Shown here in pieces: positions 1 to 10,800 of a DNA stretch of 64,000 nt (positions are counted from its first letter, which is position 1; every line of letters starts with the position of its first letter). The notes under the pieces were generated by a model that saw nothing but the letters and a program-made list of their open reading frames with translations, did not search any database and had not been told where the DNA came from. The stretch lies in contig CM069869.1 of assembly GCA_036172665.1 (NCBI GenBank), positions 2,294,001-2,358,000 on the forward strand. The letters run 5' to 3'. A program made the position numbers and the translations under genes. The stretch is from Prosopocoilus inquinatus (Eukaryota > Arthropoda > Insecta > Coleoptera > Lucanidae).

Positions 1-710
1 TGTTTGGAATTAGTCAACGAGTATAAATTGCGAACACCGAAGTCGCAACAATTTGTAAGTAATGAAAATATTTTTGCATGGGCACTTGTGCTTTCGACAG
101 CGTCTTCAGGGTAAATAATACTAATAATTTACCCGCCGACACTTAATTATTCAATTCTACAAAGTGTCCGTGCAAAAATAATTTTATGTTTTTTTTTTTA
201 ACTACTAAAATTAGTTGCAGTAACGCTTCCAAGATTATTACCTTTTCTAAGTAGGTATGCCGTCGACTTAACTACGAATACCAGTTCCTGAAAGGTCGTA
301 TATAGAGAACATTTCAGCGAAAAATAAATTGATTGTCTAAAATACATTCAAGGACACATATAATCATAAGTATTTTCGCGTGTTGTATGCAGACCGCCAG
401 CGGTTTGCGCATCCGTCCGTCGTCTCTTGCACATCGAGACAATTAACATTATTACAACAACATGTAATAAAACTTCTATGTCTTTTATCTTTTTTTAAAT
501 AAATTCGTGAGACATTTCGTCTTTTAGGCTTCACACATTAATTAACAAGTACGTACTTAATTAATACTTTTTTTTTTTTGGTTCACTTAAAACTGAAAAT
601 GAGTCATGAATGACTTCTATAATTTGAAATCGGGTTGTTTGTTTACTCGAAAGTGAATGAAGTATTTCAGAAAAGTTTAAGTATAGTTAAGAGTTTGCGC
701 GAAATTAAAA
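1..710. other. Gene flank, nothing recognised
   Basis: AT-rich single-copy-looking sequence with poly-T runs. I see no exon, RNA gene or terminal repeat in it. Confidence 0.4.
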
Positions 711-1256
711 TATGCAGGTTGCTGCATTTTGAAACGCAACATAGGAAATCCCATGTTAATTTAAAATTACTGGAATATTGGCTTCCCTAATTATTTAGCA
801 ATAAAATTCCATTTAGGTTTTTTAAAGTACTCTTCGAGATGAATCTGTCTGTGAAGTTTGAGAATTTTTTATTCACTCAGTTTCAAGACATTTAAGAAAC
901 ATCAGTAACAAAATTCAATATATACCAAACTATCAGCACGGCCCTGATCAATAAATATTAAAATTAATTGCTGGAAAAGCTTTTTCTATCAATCTTTTCA
1001 AAAACGAACCAGATTTATTAATGATCTGCCGAGCTGATAGTTTGGTATATATTGAATTTAGCTACATACTCTTTTTTAAATATCTTAAAACTCAGCGTAT
1101 GAAAAATTCTTAAACTTCACAGACAAATTCATCTCGAAGAGTACTTTAAAAAACCTAAATGGAGTTTTGTTGTTAAAATTAGGGAGGCCAATATTCCAGT
1201 AATTTTAAATTAACATGGGATTTCCTATGTTGCGTTTCAAAACGCAATACCCTGTA
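711..1256. mobile_element. MITE with about 235-bp terminal inverted repeats
   Basis: The two ends are inverted copies of one another: TGAAACGCAAC near 733 matches its complement near 1232, and the match continues inward through the words AACATGGGATTTCC and TTGGTATATATTGAA to a short loop near 950-1020. The right end finishes TACCCTGTATAAT, a form common to TA-inserting Tc1/mariner-type MITEs. No coding capacity. Confidence 0.8.
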
Positions 1257-1681
1257 TAATAAAGGTACAGAGGCACTCGCTGATTCGGTGCATCTCAAAC
1301 CAAGAAATACTCAGCTGTACGTATAATACTTCATTCATCTTCATTCGAAGCAAATTAAGACTTATCACAGAATAATTTATACTCTTACACGTATTAGAAC
1401 TAAACTAATCGGACATAATAAATAGGTACATCTCTTTTTTTTCTTCTTCTTCTAACGAACAACATATTTTGGATACATATAGATCGATACATAAACACAC
1501 AAAATTCAACACAGACTAAAATGTGAATACAACGACAAGCTTTCATGTTTCTCTTACATTGAATACTCATCTAAAACCATTCTAGCATGACACAATGAAA
1601 CGTTTCAAGTGATTTTCTCTCTGTCTCTCTTACGTTCTCCTCTTCCTTCGCTTGGTTTGAGCAGTGGTGGTGTATCGACAT
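1257..1681 (-). other. Presumed 3' UTR and downstream flank of the synaptotagmin gene
   Basis: No open frame or repeat stands out. It must hold at least part of the 3' UTR, but I see no strong AATAAA on the minus strand before the MITE at 711-1256, so the polyadenylation site is unresolved. Confidence 0.4.
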
Positions 1682-1840
1682 TTATCGCATGGTATGCCAA
1701 CAAGCAACTGCCTTCCTAGGACTGTGGGTCATGTCCAACCAGTGGTCCCGTTCCGGTCCAGATTCTTTCGGGCCTATCAAACAGCAACCTATTAAGGGAT
1801 TGCTGCCCATCAGATCGTTTCCCTGATCCATTATGGTCAC
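1682..1840 (-). CDS. Syt12: Syt12-like exon F: C-terminal half of C2B and stop
   Basis: 53 codons including TAA (1684-1682), after a TTTGAATCAG acceptor. It encodes residues 514-565, opening VTIMDQGNDLMGSNPLIG and ending KAVACWHTMR. The loop-3 Asp pair of a calcium-binding C2B (D-x-D) is D518 followed by QG, so the second ligand is lost, and the third position is Asn. The ending matches the conserved W-H-x-Leu-like C terminus of synaptotagmins. About 9.1 kb of intron, mostly transposon, separates it from exon E. Confidence 0.93.
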   Translation of the reverse strand: MTIMDQGNDLMGSNPLIGCCLIGPKESGPERDHWLDMTHSPRKAVACWHTMR

Positions 1841-4800
1841 CTGATTCAAAGGAGAATCACTTGTATTTACTCCATAATTGGGGGTAGTTGAAAAGCAAAA
1901 CTAAATACGGCTATTCCACCTATTCCGTAATTTAGTTGCATGATTACAGTGGGCTTGCCGAGCATCCCCTGCTGTAAAACTGTTTTGGGACCTCCTAGTC
2001 AGAAAGGCGGCAGCTCGAGAACTCCACTGCTCTCTAATTGACCTGTTCTAGTTACAGTTAAGCTCCTAGCGACCTCGAAGATATATTTTGACCAACACTA
2101 CGTTGCATCCTTGATAATTTTGATCATTAATGATGTCGTTTGGGTGGAAAAGTTACAGAATCAATCCCTATGTGGTATCGTCACGACAGAAATATTTGTA
2201 GAAATAATTTCCAAATGAAATTTCAAGTCAAAATTACGTGAAATTAGGATTAATTAAGTGCATACTGCAAATACCTTACGCAGCAAAAGGTGACGCATTG
2301 CGTAAAAGTGCAACGCGATGAATTATAGCCGTTTAATGTTCTAATTTTTAAATTATATACATGCAGGATTTATAATACACAGTGAAATAGTTTAACTGGA
2401 ATAAATTCTGTTACTTAAGTCCTGTTTTACAAATGCGGTTCAACTTTGAACCGAGGCTTAAGCCATTAGCAACGATTATTTCAACAATTGTTGTGAAGGA
2501 TTTAAGCTTCGGCTCAAAGTTAAACCGTCATTGTAAAACTGGGCCTTAGAAAATTACGATTTCTAAAACAATCCTTGGAACAGGTAAAATGGAAAAAAAT
2601 TAAAAATAAAGTTTCTTGTTGAAACCGTTTTTAATGTTAGAAATTTAGGAACTCCAATTTTGTTACTTGATAGCATTCCATACGTCGTATTGTTGCGATC
2701 AGCCGATATGTGGCGCTGTCAATACGCTGCTTAGATAACTTTTTAAAAAAGAGGATCGGCAATACTGACTTTTCGGACGACGTCAGCTGTTTTGAATAGG
2801 TTATTCAAAAGAAACTAAAAATAAAACACTCCAGCTGAGAATGCCCGAATGCTCTTTATAGAAAGTTAGCTAAGTGCGCATTCGCAGCGCCATCTATTAG
2901 CTGATCGCAATAATACGACGCATGGAATGCTATTTCTTCTAATGTAACAAAAAAATGAGTTCCTAAATCTTTAACATTTAAAATGGTTTTAGCGAAAAAT
3001 TTTAATTTCAATTTTTTTCCTTTTACTGCTTAAGAAAAACATAAAAATAAAAACGAAGTTCGATTAACAGAGTGATTAAATTTGTCTGATTCTCACCGAC
3101 TTGAAAGGAAAACTATGAGACACGTTTGTTAAAAAGTAAATAAATCTATTATTGATCTATGATTAAACGTGATCAATTGATTCGTATTTTCACCTATTAA
3201 TAAATCGATTAATTTTATTGACTATAGTTTCACAAAATTGTTTGCTTTACAAATGAATCGGTGATTAAATGTGACCAACAGGTTTCGATTTTCAATAACA
3301 AAACGATTAATGCGATTAATTTAGAAGATGAATAAAGTAATCGAACGATTTTTATGTTCTTCGATTAGAGCAAAATTATTCTTATTATTGATTTTCGATC
3401 GATTAAAATTATTATATTAATATAATGGTCTGTGTTAGTCTATTAATCGATTGTTAAAAGTACTCGATTATATTTTATAATCTTCTACTAAAAAGACGAT
3501 TAATTTTAGCGACTTTAACACGCTCGCAAAGTTATTTAAATAACGGCGAGCACTTTTTCTTAATGAAAAAATCGATTAATCAGTGATTAAATGTGATTGA
3601 TTGGTTTCGATTTACAACAATAAAATGATTAACGATGATTAATTTTAAAAAAATGCCATGAATTGAGAGGATAAACTGAGGGTTTTTCTTTTTTCTTTTC
3701 ACTTAGGGCAAAATGACTAATCTTATTGAATTTAATTAATTAGAATCATGTAATCGGCTACTAAAATCGATTACTAAACGTAGTCGATTATGTTTCATTT
3801 CCTTTAATTAATAAAATGTTTCATTTTAGGGATTTTAACTGTCTCGAATAATTAGATAATTAGAGAAAACAGGATAAGGACTTTTGCATGATGAATAAAT
3901 CTATTAAGCGGCGATTAAATCGATCGATTTTAATTTCTACCGAATAATAAAAAACGAAAAAGTAACCGTATTAATCGACGATTAAATGTGATCGAATGAT
4001 ACTACAGAAAAATTATTGCTTTCATCGAATTTAATTAACCGATGGAAACAATTACACTTTTGCTTATTATCTGTTGTTACTAGATACTTGAATTAACTAA
4101 TAGATTTTTATTCACTGATAAAATGGTTAATTTTAATGAATTCAAGTGAAAATAAGAAAAAGACATCGTGACTTCTGCTTAATGAAAACTCGATTAATTG
4201 ATCGACGATCGACTTTTATCTTCATCGATTAAAACGAAATGATTAAATTTCTCAATTTTTCTGTTATTTGATGAGAAGAAATAGCATTCCATACGTCGTA
4301 TTATTGCGGTCAGCCAATAGATGGCGCTGCCAATGCGCTACTTAGCTAACTTTTTAAAATGGGGATCGGCAACACTGAGTTTTCGAACGTTGTCAGCTGT
4401 TTGGATAGGCACTTAAAAAGAAACTAAAAAAAACACTCAAAACAGCTGAGAACGCCCAAGAGTTCAGTTTTGCTAATCCTCTTTTTAAAAAGTTAGCTAA
4501 GTAACGCATTCGCAGCGCCATCTATTAACTGATCGCAATAATACGACGCATGGAATGCTGTTTTTTCTCATCAAGTAACAAATAAATGGAGTTTCTACAT
4601 CTTTAACATTAAAAATGGTTTTAGCGAAAAACTTTGTTTTCAACTTTTTTCCTTTTACTGTTTAAGAAAAACATAAAAATAAAAACGTAGTTCGATTAAC
4701 AAAGCGATTAAAGATGTCTGATTCTCATCGACTTGAAAGGTAAAATATGAGACACGTTTGTTAAAAAGTAAATAAATCTATTATTAATCGATGATTAAAC

Positions 4801-7800
4801 GTGATCAATTGATTCGTATCTTCATCGATTAATAAATCAATTAATTTTAGCGACTATAGTCTCACAAAATTGTTTGCGTATCAAATGAATATATTAATCG
4901 GTGATTAAATGTGACCGACTGGTCTCGTTTTTCAATAACAAAACGATTAACGCGATGAATTTAAAAGATGAATAAATGTAATCGAACGATTTTTATGTTC
5001 TTTGATTAGAGCAAAATTATTGATTTTCGATCGATTAAAATCATTATAGCAATATAATCGACTGTGTGAATCTATTAATCGATTATTAAACCTAGTCGAT
5101 TATATTTTATAACCTTCTACTAAAGAGACGATTAATTTTAGCGACATTAACACGCTTGCAAAGTTATCAAAAATTACAGCGACGACTTTTGCTTAATGAA
5201 GAAATTGATTAATCAGTGATTAAATGTGATTGATTGGTTTCGATTTACAACAGTAAAATGATTAGCGATGATTAATTTAAACAAATTGCCATGAATTGAG
5301 AGGATAGGATAAACCAAGGATTTTTATTTTTTCTTTTCAATTACAGCAAAATGGCTAATCTTATTGAATTTAATCGATTAAAATGATGTAATCAACTACT
5401 TAAATCGATTACTAAACGTAGTTGATTATGTTTTATTTCCTTTTATTAATAAAAAGTTTCGTTTTAGCGATTTTAACTGACTCGAATAATTAGAGGAAAC
5501 AGGATAAGGACTTTTGCTTGATGAATAAATTTATTAATCGACGATTAAATCGATCGATTTTAATTTCCACCGATTATTAAAAAACGAAAAAGTAAGCGTA
5601 TTAATCGACGATTCAATGTAATCGAATGATACTACTGAAAAATGATTAGTATCACCGAATTTAATTAACCGATGAAAACAATTACAGTTTTGCTTATTAT
5701 CTGTTGTTAGTAGATAATTGAATTAACCAATTGATTTTTATTAAACAATAAAATGGTAAATTTTAACGATTTCAACTGAAACTTAAAACAAACGGGATTT
5801 CTGCGTAATGAAAACTCGATTAATTGATCGACGATCGACTTTTATCTTCACCGAGTAAAACCGATTAAAACGAAATGATTAAATTTTTCCGTTTTTTTTG
5901 TTACTTGATGAGAAGAAATAGCATTCCATACGTCGTATTATCGCGATCAGCCTATAGATGGCGCTACTTAATTAACTGTTTAAAAAGAGGATCGGCAACA
6001 CTTAGTTTTCGGATGTCGTCAGCTGTTTGGATAGGTATACTATAGTTAACAATAAACTAGAAAAAGACACTCAAAACAGCTGAGAACGCCGGAGAATTCA
6101 ATATTGCTAGTCCTATTTTTAAAAAGTTAGATAAGTAGCGCATTGGCCGCGCCATCTATTGACTGATCGCAATAATACGACGTATGGAATGCTTTTATTT
6201 CTTCTCATCAAGTAACAAAAAAAATGTAAATATTAAAATAAAAACGTGGTTGTGTTCCCAATTGAACAAGCTTTAAAAAAATACTCTACATATCCTTCTA
6301 TTAAAAATAGTATATATTACATATACAGCGTGGAAACTAAGTAGCGGATAAAATCCATAACTCCGTTAATATTTGTAATAAAGCAAAAATCTAAAAGGGG
6401 TATAGCGATTCAAATTACAGCGCATAAGAAGAAGTATATTTTGAGATATTTTCATGATTTTTTTAAAGTTATGACGTCATCAAGATTTTTTTTAAATGAC
6501 AACCTATATTTTTTATTTTTGATTTCGGTGGGTTTTTTTAACCTACTTTCAACAGTATAAAATTTTCAATCGATTACATAACAAAAAATTCAAGAAAAAC
6601 GGCCATAAAAGCTTAATTGTAAAGTTGAAGAAATTAACAGAATATCTAGTTAGCTAGGTGTAAAACAAACAAAATTTGTTTGATTGACAAGAACTTGTAA
6701 ATACCTATCACAATAAAGTGAGTATTTTTATTCCCTGTGGATAGTAGGAGTTACACTAATTATTAAAAACCTTTTACCAAAATGGTGTTGCTGACTGAAA
6801 AACAAAGAATTGAAGTTCTAATGATGACTGGGTATGGCGATCGAATTAGAACTCATCAAGAGGTGTGTCGACTTTTTATAGACAAATATCCTGATCAGCA
6901 AATAAGTCAATCCACAGTCAGCAGAATAGAAAATAAATTTCGAAATTACGATATTGTGAAAGACCTTCCAAAAACTGGCCACCCTAAGACAAAATTAATT
7001 GACGATGTGCAGCTTGATATTTTACTAGAAATAGAAAATAAGGAGCGAATGCAGAATACAGGGAAATTCATTTTTACATTTTTCTTTAGTTTTTTGATAT
7101 TTTTGAGCAAAACCATGAGTTCCTGGGGTTAAAAGACGGTGCGGAATCATGATATTATAGAAAAATACCCTAAATAATGATTAAAATTAAGAAAACGTGG
7201 CATCTAAAATTCCTACCTTATAAATATTATTTTCCAGTAAATTCTGTGTATAACGTTTTTTCGATATTTACTGAAAACATAGTCAGAGTTTCAGAAAGAC
7301 CATAAAACAGATAAAATTAAAGATTAAATCTTAAAAAGATTCGTATTAACACTTTTTTCCTCTTTACTGCAGGTACTTTAAATTAACTTTGTTGACACGG
7401 TTGCTATGGTAAATTTGTATGTATGACTTACTACGTACAATACAGTTCATTTTTTTTCTTTGTATGCTGATCAATGGATTAACAAGACTTACTGCTATAC
7501 AGCCGTCTCCCTTTAACTTCCAACAAAAAATCTTGTCGTTTTTCAAACATATTTCATTAAGCAAGTGACATTTTTCTTATTACGTAGAACATATCACGCA
7601 TGTCTTACTTCTTTCTTAGTAAAGTCAATCTGTCTGATGACTTCAAAATTGCAATAAAAAATGGGATATTCTATTTAAAATAAGAAAGTTGACAGCAACT
7701 TCCGGTACAAGCGGAAGTGCCCAAAAGTTGAAAATATTATATTCTAATAGATCAGTATCGGTAACTTATGACTGCAAAATATGAAATGGAAATTCAAAGA

Positions 7801-10800
7801 GGAAGTCCGTAAAATTTTAATGAGTATGATGCCTGAATCTCCCTGTATATACAGAAAACGAAAGCAACCCTGCCAGTATCAAACCCAATCATAATGGGCA
7901 CCCTGCAAAAATAGTTGGGACCTATGGACATCCAGCTTGTTCAGAAATTAAGGAAAAAATGACGCAAATTGCATGTGTATTATGAATCTGTGCGCGTCGT
8001 AGATTCGTTCTATGCAATTTCAAATTCGTATGTCTCATCAGGTCTAAAAAATCATATAATTTTAACCAAATGTCTGAGAAAAATTTATTATAGAGCTTCT
8101 TACGTTTCTTTGTCATTTCCAAGTTTCAATGGTGCACCACAATTTGAACAAAAGTAGAATCTCACGTCAGAGATTAGACACCACTCAACTAATTTTGCTA
8201 ATAAAGCGATTGGATCATTTTTCAGCTCAAAAATGTGCCACAAATTAACAACCATGTTAATTAAAAATTATTTCTAACTATGCTTCTTATAAAGTAACTT
8301 AGTAGGATGGGAAGGAAATGAATAAACACAATAATCGAAAACGATACTTCGAGTAATGGAATAATAAAGAAATGAAAATTGCTTTTGACAGATCGAAAAT
8401 AAGTCGAATAATTAAATAACTTCGCCATAGCAACGTGATTACGAAAAATAAGAAAATGTATTGAAGTTTAATTATTAATTATTCTCAGGGGATCATTCAC
8501 GAAAAAGGACTTACAAGTCGTTACCGACGTTGCAAATTGCAAATCATTTGCAATGCAGTCACGTTGTCATAGTAACTACACGGTCAAAACAGTTTTTGCG
8601 CACTTTTTGTAAATTAGACTCGAGGGGAAGAGCTAAATATAATGAAGTATCGAGGTGTTCAACTTCATTTATGAAAAAAGAAGTGTTAACAGAACAAGAT
8701 AAATGCAGAATGCGCTGAAGAAGATAAACGCATAATTGCACGGTAAATAAAAATATACCCAACCACAAGAAACATTACAAATATCCGGCAAAGTAAAAAT
8801 TAAACGTCAAAAGTGACAATTACAATAAGAAACCCTTCAGTGTGGTTTATACAGTCACTAAAACTAATAACTAAACATTGATAACTATCAACTAAGAAAT
8901 TAAAAGGCCGTACTGATACGAAGCGGTTTATACAACTTCACTAAAAATTAAGAATTCGTTTATTTCAATTCTTAGTGGAAAAGGCGGGATGACCGTAAAT
9001 TTGACTGTATTTTCTCACCAGTTAATATTCCCTCCACGGAATTTTCACAGCTAGGTGTGCAACGAACATGTGTAATTTTTGCTTGTCTAAACGGAAACTT
9101 TTGCATAATTTTAATTTTAGTTTTAGTTAATTTTTAGTTTTAGTTTTAGTGACTGTATAAACCAAGCATTCCTCAAGTAATGATGAAAACTTGTTTGAAA
9201 ATTGTAAGAATAATCTCCCATCTTTCATTAAAATCAGCTTAAATATTCCCAAGTAGCATATTTTAGTTATTAAAATGCCAGAAAATGCAATAAAACTAAA
9301 ACATGTCGTAACTGTGTTTTATTGTTATAAGAAAATTAAATAAGCTTATAATTATGTAAATATCAGTTTCCGCGCCAAAATTTTGGCCTAGAAATTCATT
9401 TCATTTCGGAAATTGATCAAAAATTCTTAATTAACACAAAAAGAGAATTTCCCTGTAATCTGCATTTCACTCGAAAATAATCCGCATTCGACTAGTCGAG
9501 ACATTGCTTTAGAGCACAACCTGAGCCATACCTCGGTACTGAAACTTTTAAAAATGCAAAAGTTTCATCCGTATAAAGTAAAATTAGTCCATGAGTTAGC
9601 AGAAACTGACTATGACCACAGACAAGAATTTTGTGAAGAAATGTTGGAAATTTGCAATCGTGATCCAATGTTCTCGCAGCGTATAATTTTTTCTGATGAG
9701 GCAAGTTTTACTTTACATGGAACTGTTAACAGACATAATTGTCGATATTGGTCTAGGGAAAATCCCCACTGGAAGCTCATACTCAACATCCCCAGAAGCT
9801 CAACGTATGGACAGGAATTGTCGGTGACAGAATTTTAGGTCCATTCTTTATCGCAGGTAATTTAACTGGTGAGAAATATCTACACTTCTTACAATTCGAA
9901 TTAGTACCTGCATTGGCGATATTATTTCCTAATGAAAATGACTGTGACGTACCAAACAATAACATTTGGATGCAACACGACGGTGCTCCGCCACACTACG
10001 CAGTTGATGTGCGACGTTATTTGGACGAGATGTTCCCAGGTAGATGGATAGGAAGAAGAGGTCCAATGGAATGGCCAGCTAGATCCCCTGATCTAACGCC
10101 ATTAGACTTTTTTCTATGGGGGTACTTAAAAAGCAAGGTGTATAAAAATAGACCTAACAACTTAGACGATCTTAAAGAAAGAATTCGACAGGAGTGTAGG
10201 TTACTAACACCTCAAACTATTCAAAATGTAATAAATGAATTTTATGAGCGTCTTGGGTATTGTCAGTTGGTGCATGGTCGTCAGTTTGAACATTTATTGT
10301 GATTTCAATGACTGTCAAAATCAAATTTTGTTGATTTACACCTTAATTTTGTTTCGTTTTAAACCTAGCTAACTAGATGTTCTGTTTATTTCTTCAACTT
10401 TACAATTAAACTTTTATGGCCGTTTTTCTTGAATTTTTTGTTATGTAATCGATCCAAAATTTTATACTGTTGAAAGCAGGTTAAAGAATCCCACCGAAAT
10501 AAAAAATAAAAAATATAGGTTGTCATTTAAAAAAAATCTTGATGACGTCATAACTTAAAAAAAATTCATGAAAATATCTCAAAATATACTTCTTCTTATG
10601 TGCTGTAATTTGAATCGCTATACCCCTTTTAGGTTTTTGCTTTATTACAAATATTAACGGAGTTATGAATTTTATCCGCTACTTAGTTTCCACGCTGTAT
10701 ATAATAATAGTTAGGGGTTGTTTCACCCCCTCAAATAATTAAAAAGTTAAAGAAACCCCTTTGTAACAGGCGCGATTAAAAAGAAAAATTGACCTGTTCC

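Larger units (their letters stand above)
2585..6215. repeat. Satellite array: two about 1.6-kb units between three palindromic hinges
   Basis: Hinges at 2671-2932, 4282-4559 and 5919-6192 start 1611 and 1637 bases apart. The sequence between hinges 1 and 2 is repeated in order between hinges 2 and 3 at roughly 90 percent by eye (for example the GACACGTTTGTTAAAAAG word near 3118 and 4750). The interior is very AT-rich and built from degenerate shorter repeats containing ATTAATCG, CGATTAA and GATTAAATGTGA. No coding frames. It lies in the last intron of the synaptotagmin gene. Confidence 0.85.
7042..9472. mobile_element. 2.4-kb DNA transposon inserted in the mariner, 8-bp target duplication
   Basis: The mariner word GAAAATAA occurs once in the sister copy, but twice here (7034-7041 and 9473-9480), which fixes the insertion exactly. 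The ends are imperfect inverted repeats: GGAGCGAATGCAGAATACAG on the left, and GAGTGAAATGCAGATTACAG read inward from the right. An 8-bp duplication fits hAT or P-type elements, but the termini do not start with the usual hAT CAGGG or CAGTG. No transposase frame is recognisable, so the copy is non-autonomous. It carries at least two smaller elements. Confidence 0.8.
6782..10302 (+). pseudogene. Broken DD41D mariner transposase
   Basis: Codes for the N-terminal helix-turn-helix part from the ATG at 6782 to about 7041, then resumes at 9481 after the insertion. A 7-base deletion near 9773, relative to the sister copy, shifts the frame. The frame recovers to give IWMQHDGAPPHY and WPARSPDLTPLDFFLWG and the true C terminus, stop near 10300. 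It keeps the 26 C-terminal residues that the sister copy has lost to a stop codon. It cannot make a working enzyme. Confidence 0.92.
6324..10699 (+). mobile_element. DD41D mariner copy 1, dead and split by a second insertion
   Basis: The ends are TACAGCGTGGAAACTAAG and its inverse, with TA beyond each. The terminal inverted repeats are about 325 bp (6324-6650 and 10377-10699). The transposase relic reads plus strand, interrupted by a 2.4-kb insertion at 7042-9472. Without the insertion the element is about the size of the copy at 55319-57256, to which it is nearly identical by eye. Confidence 0.9.
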
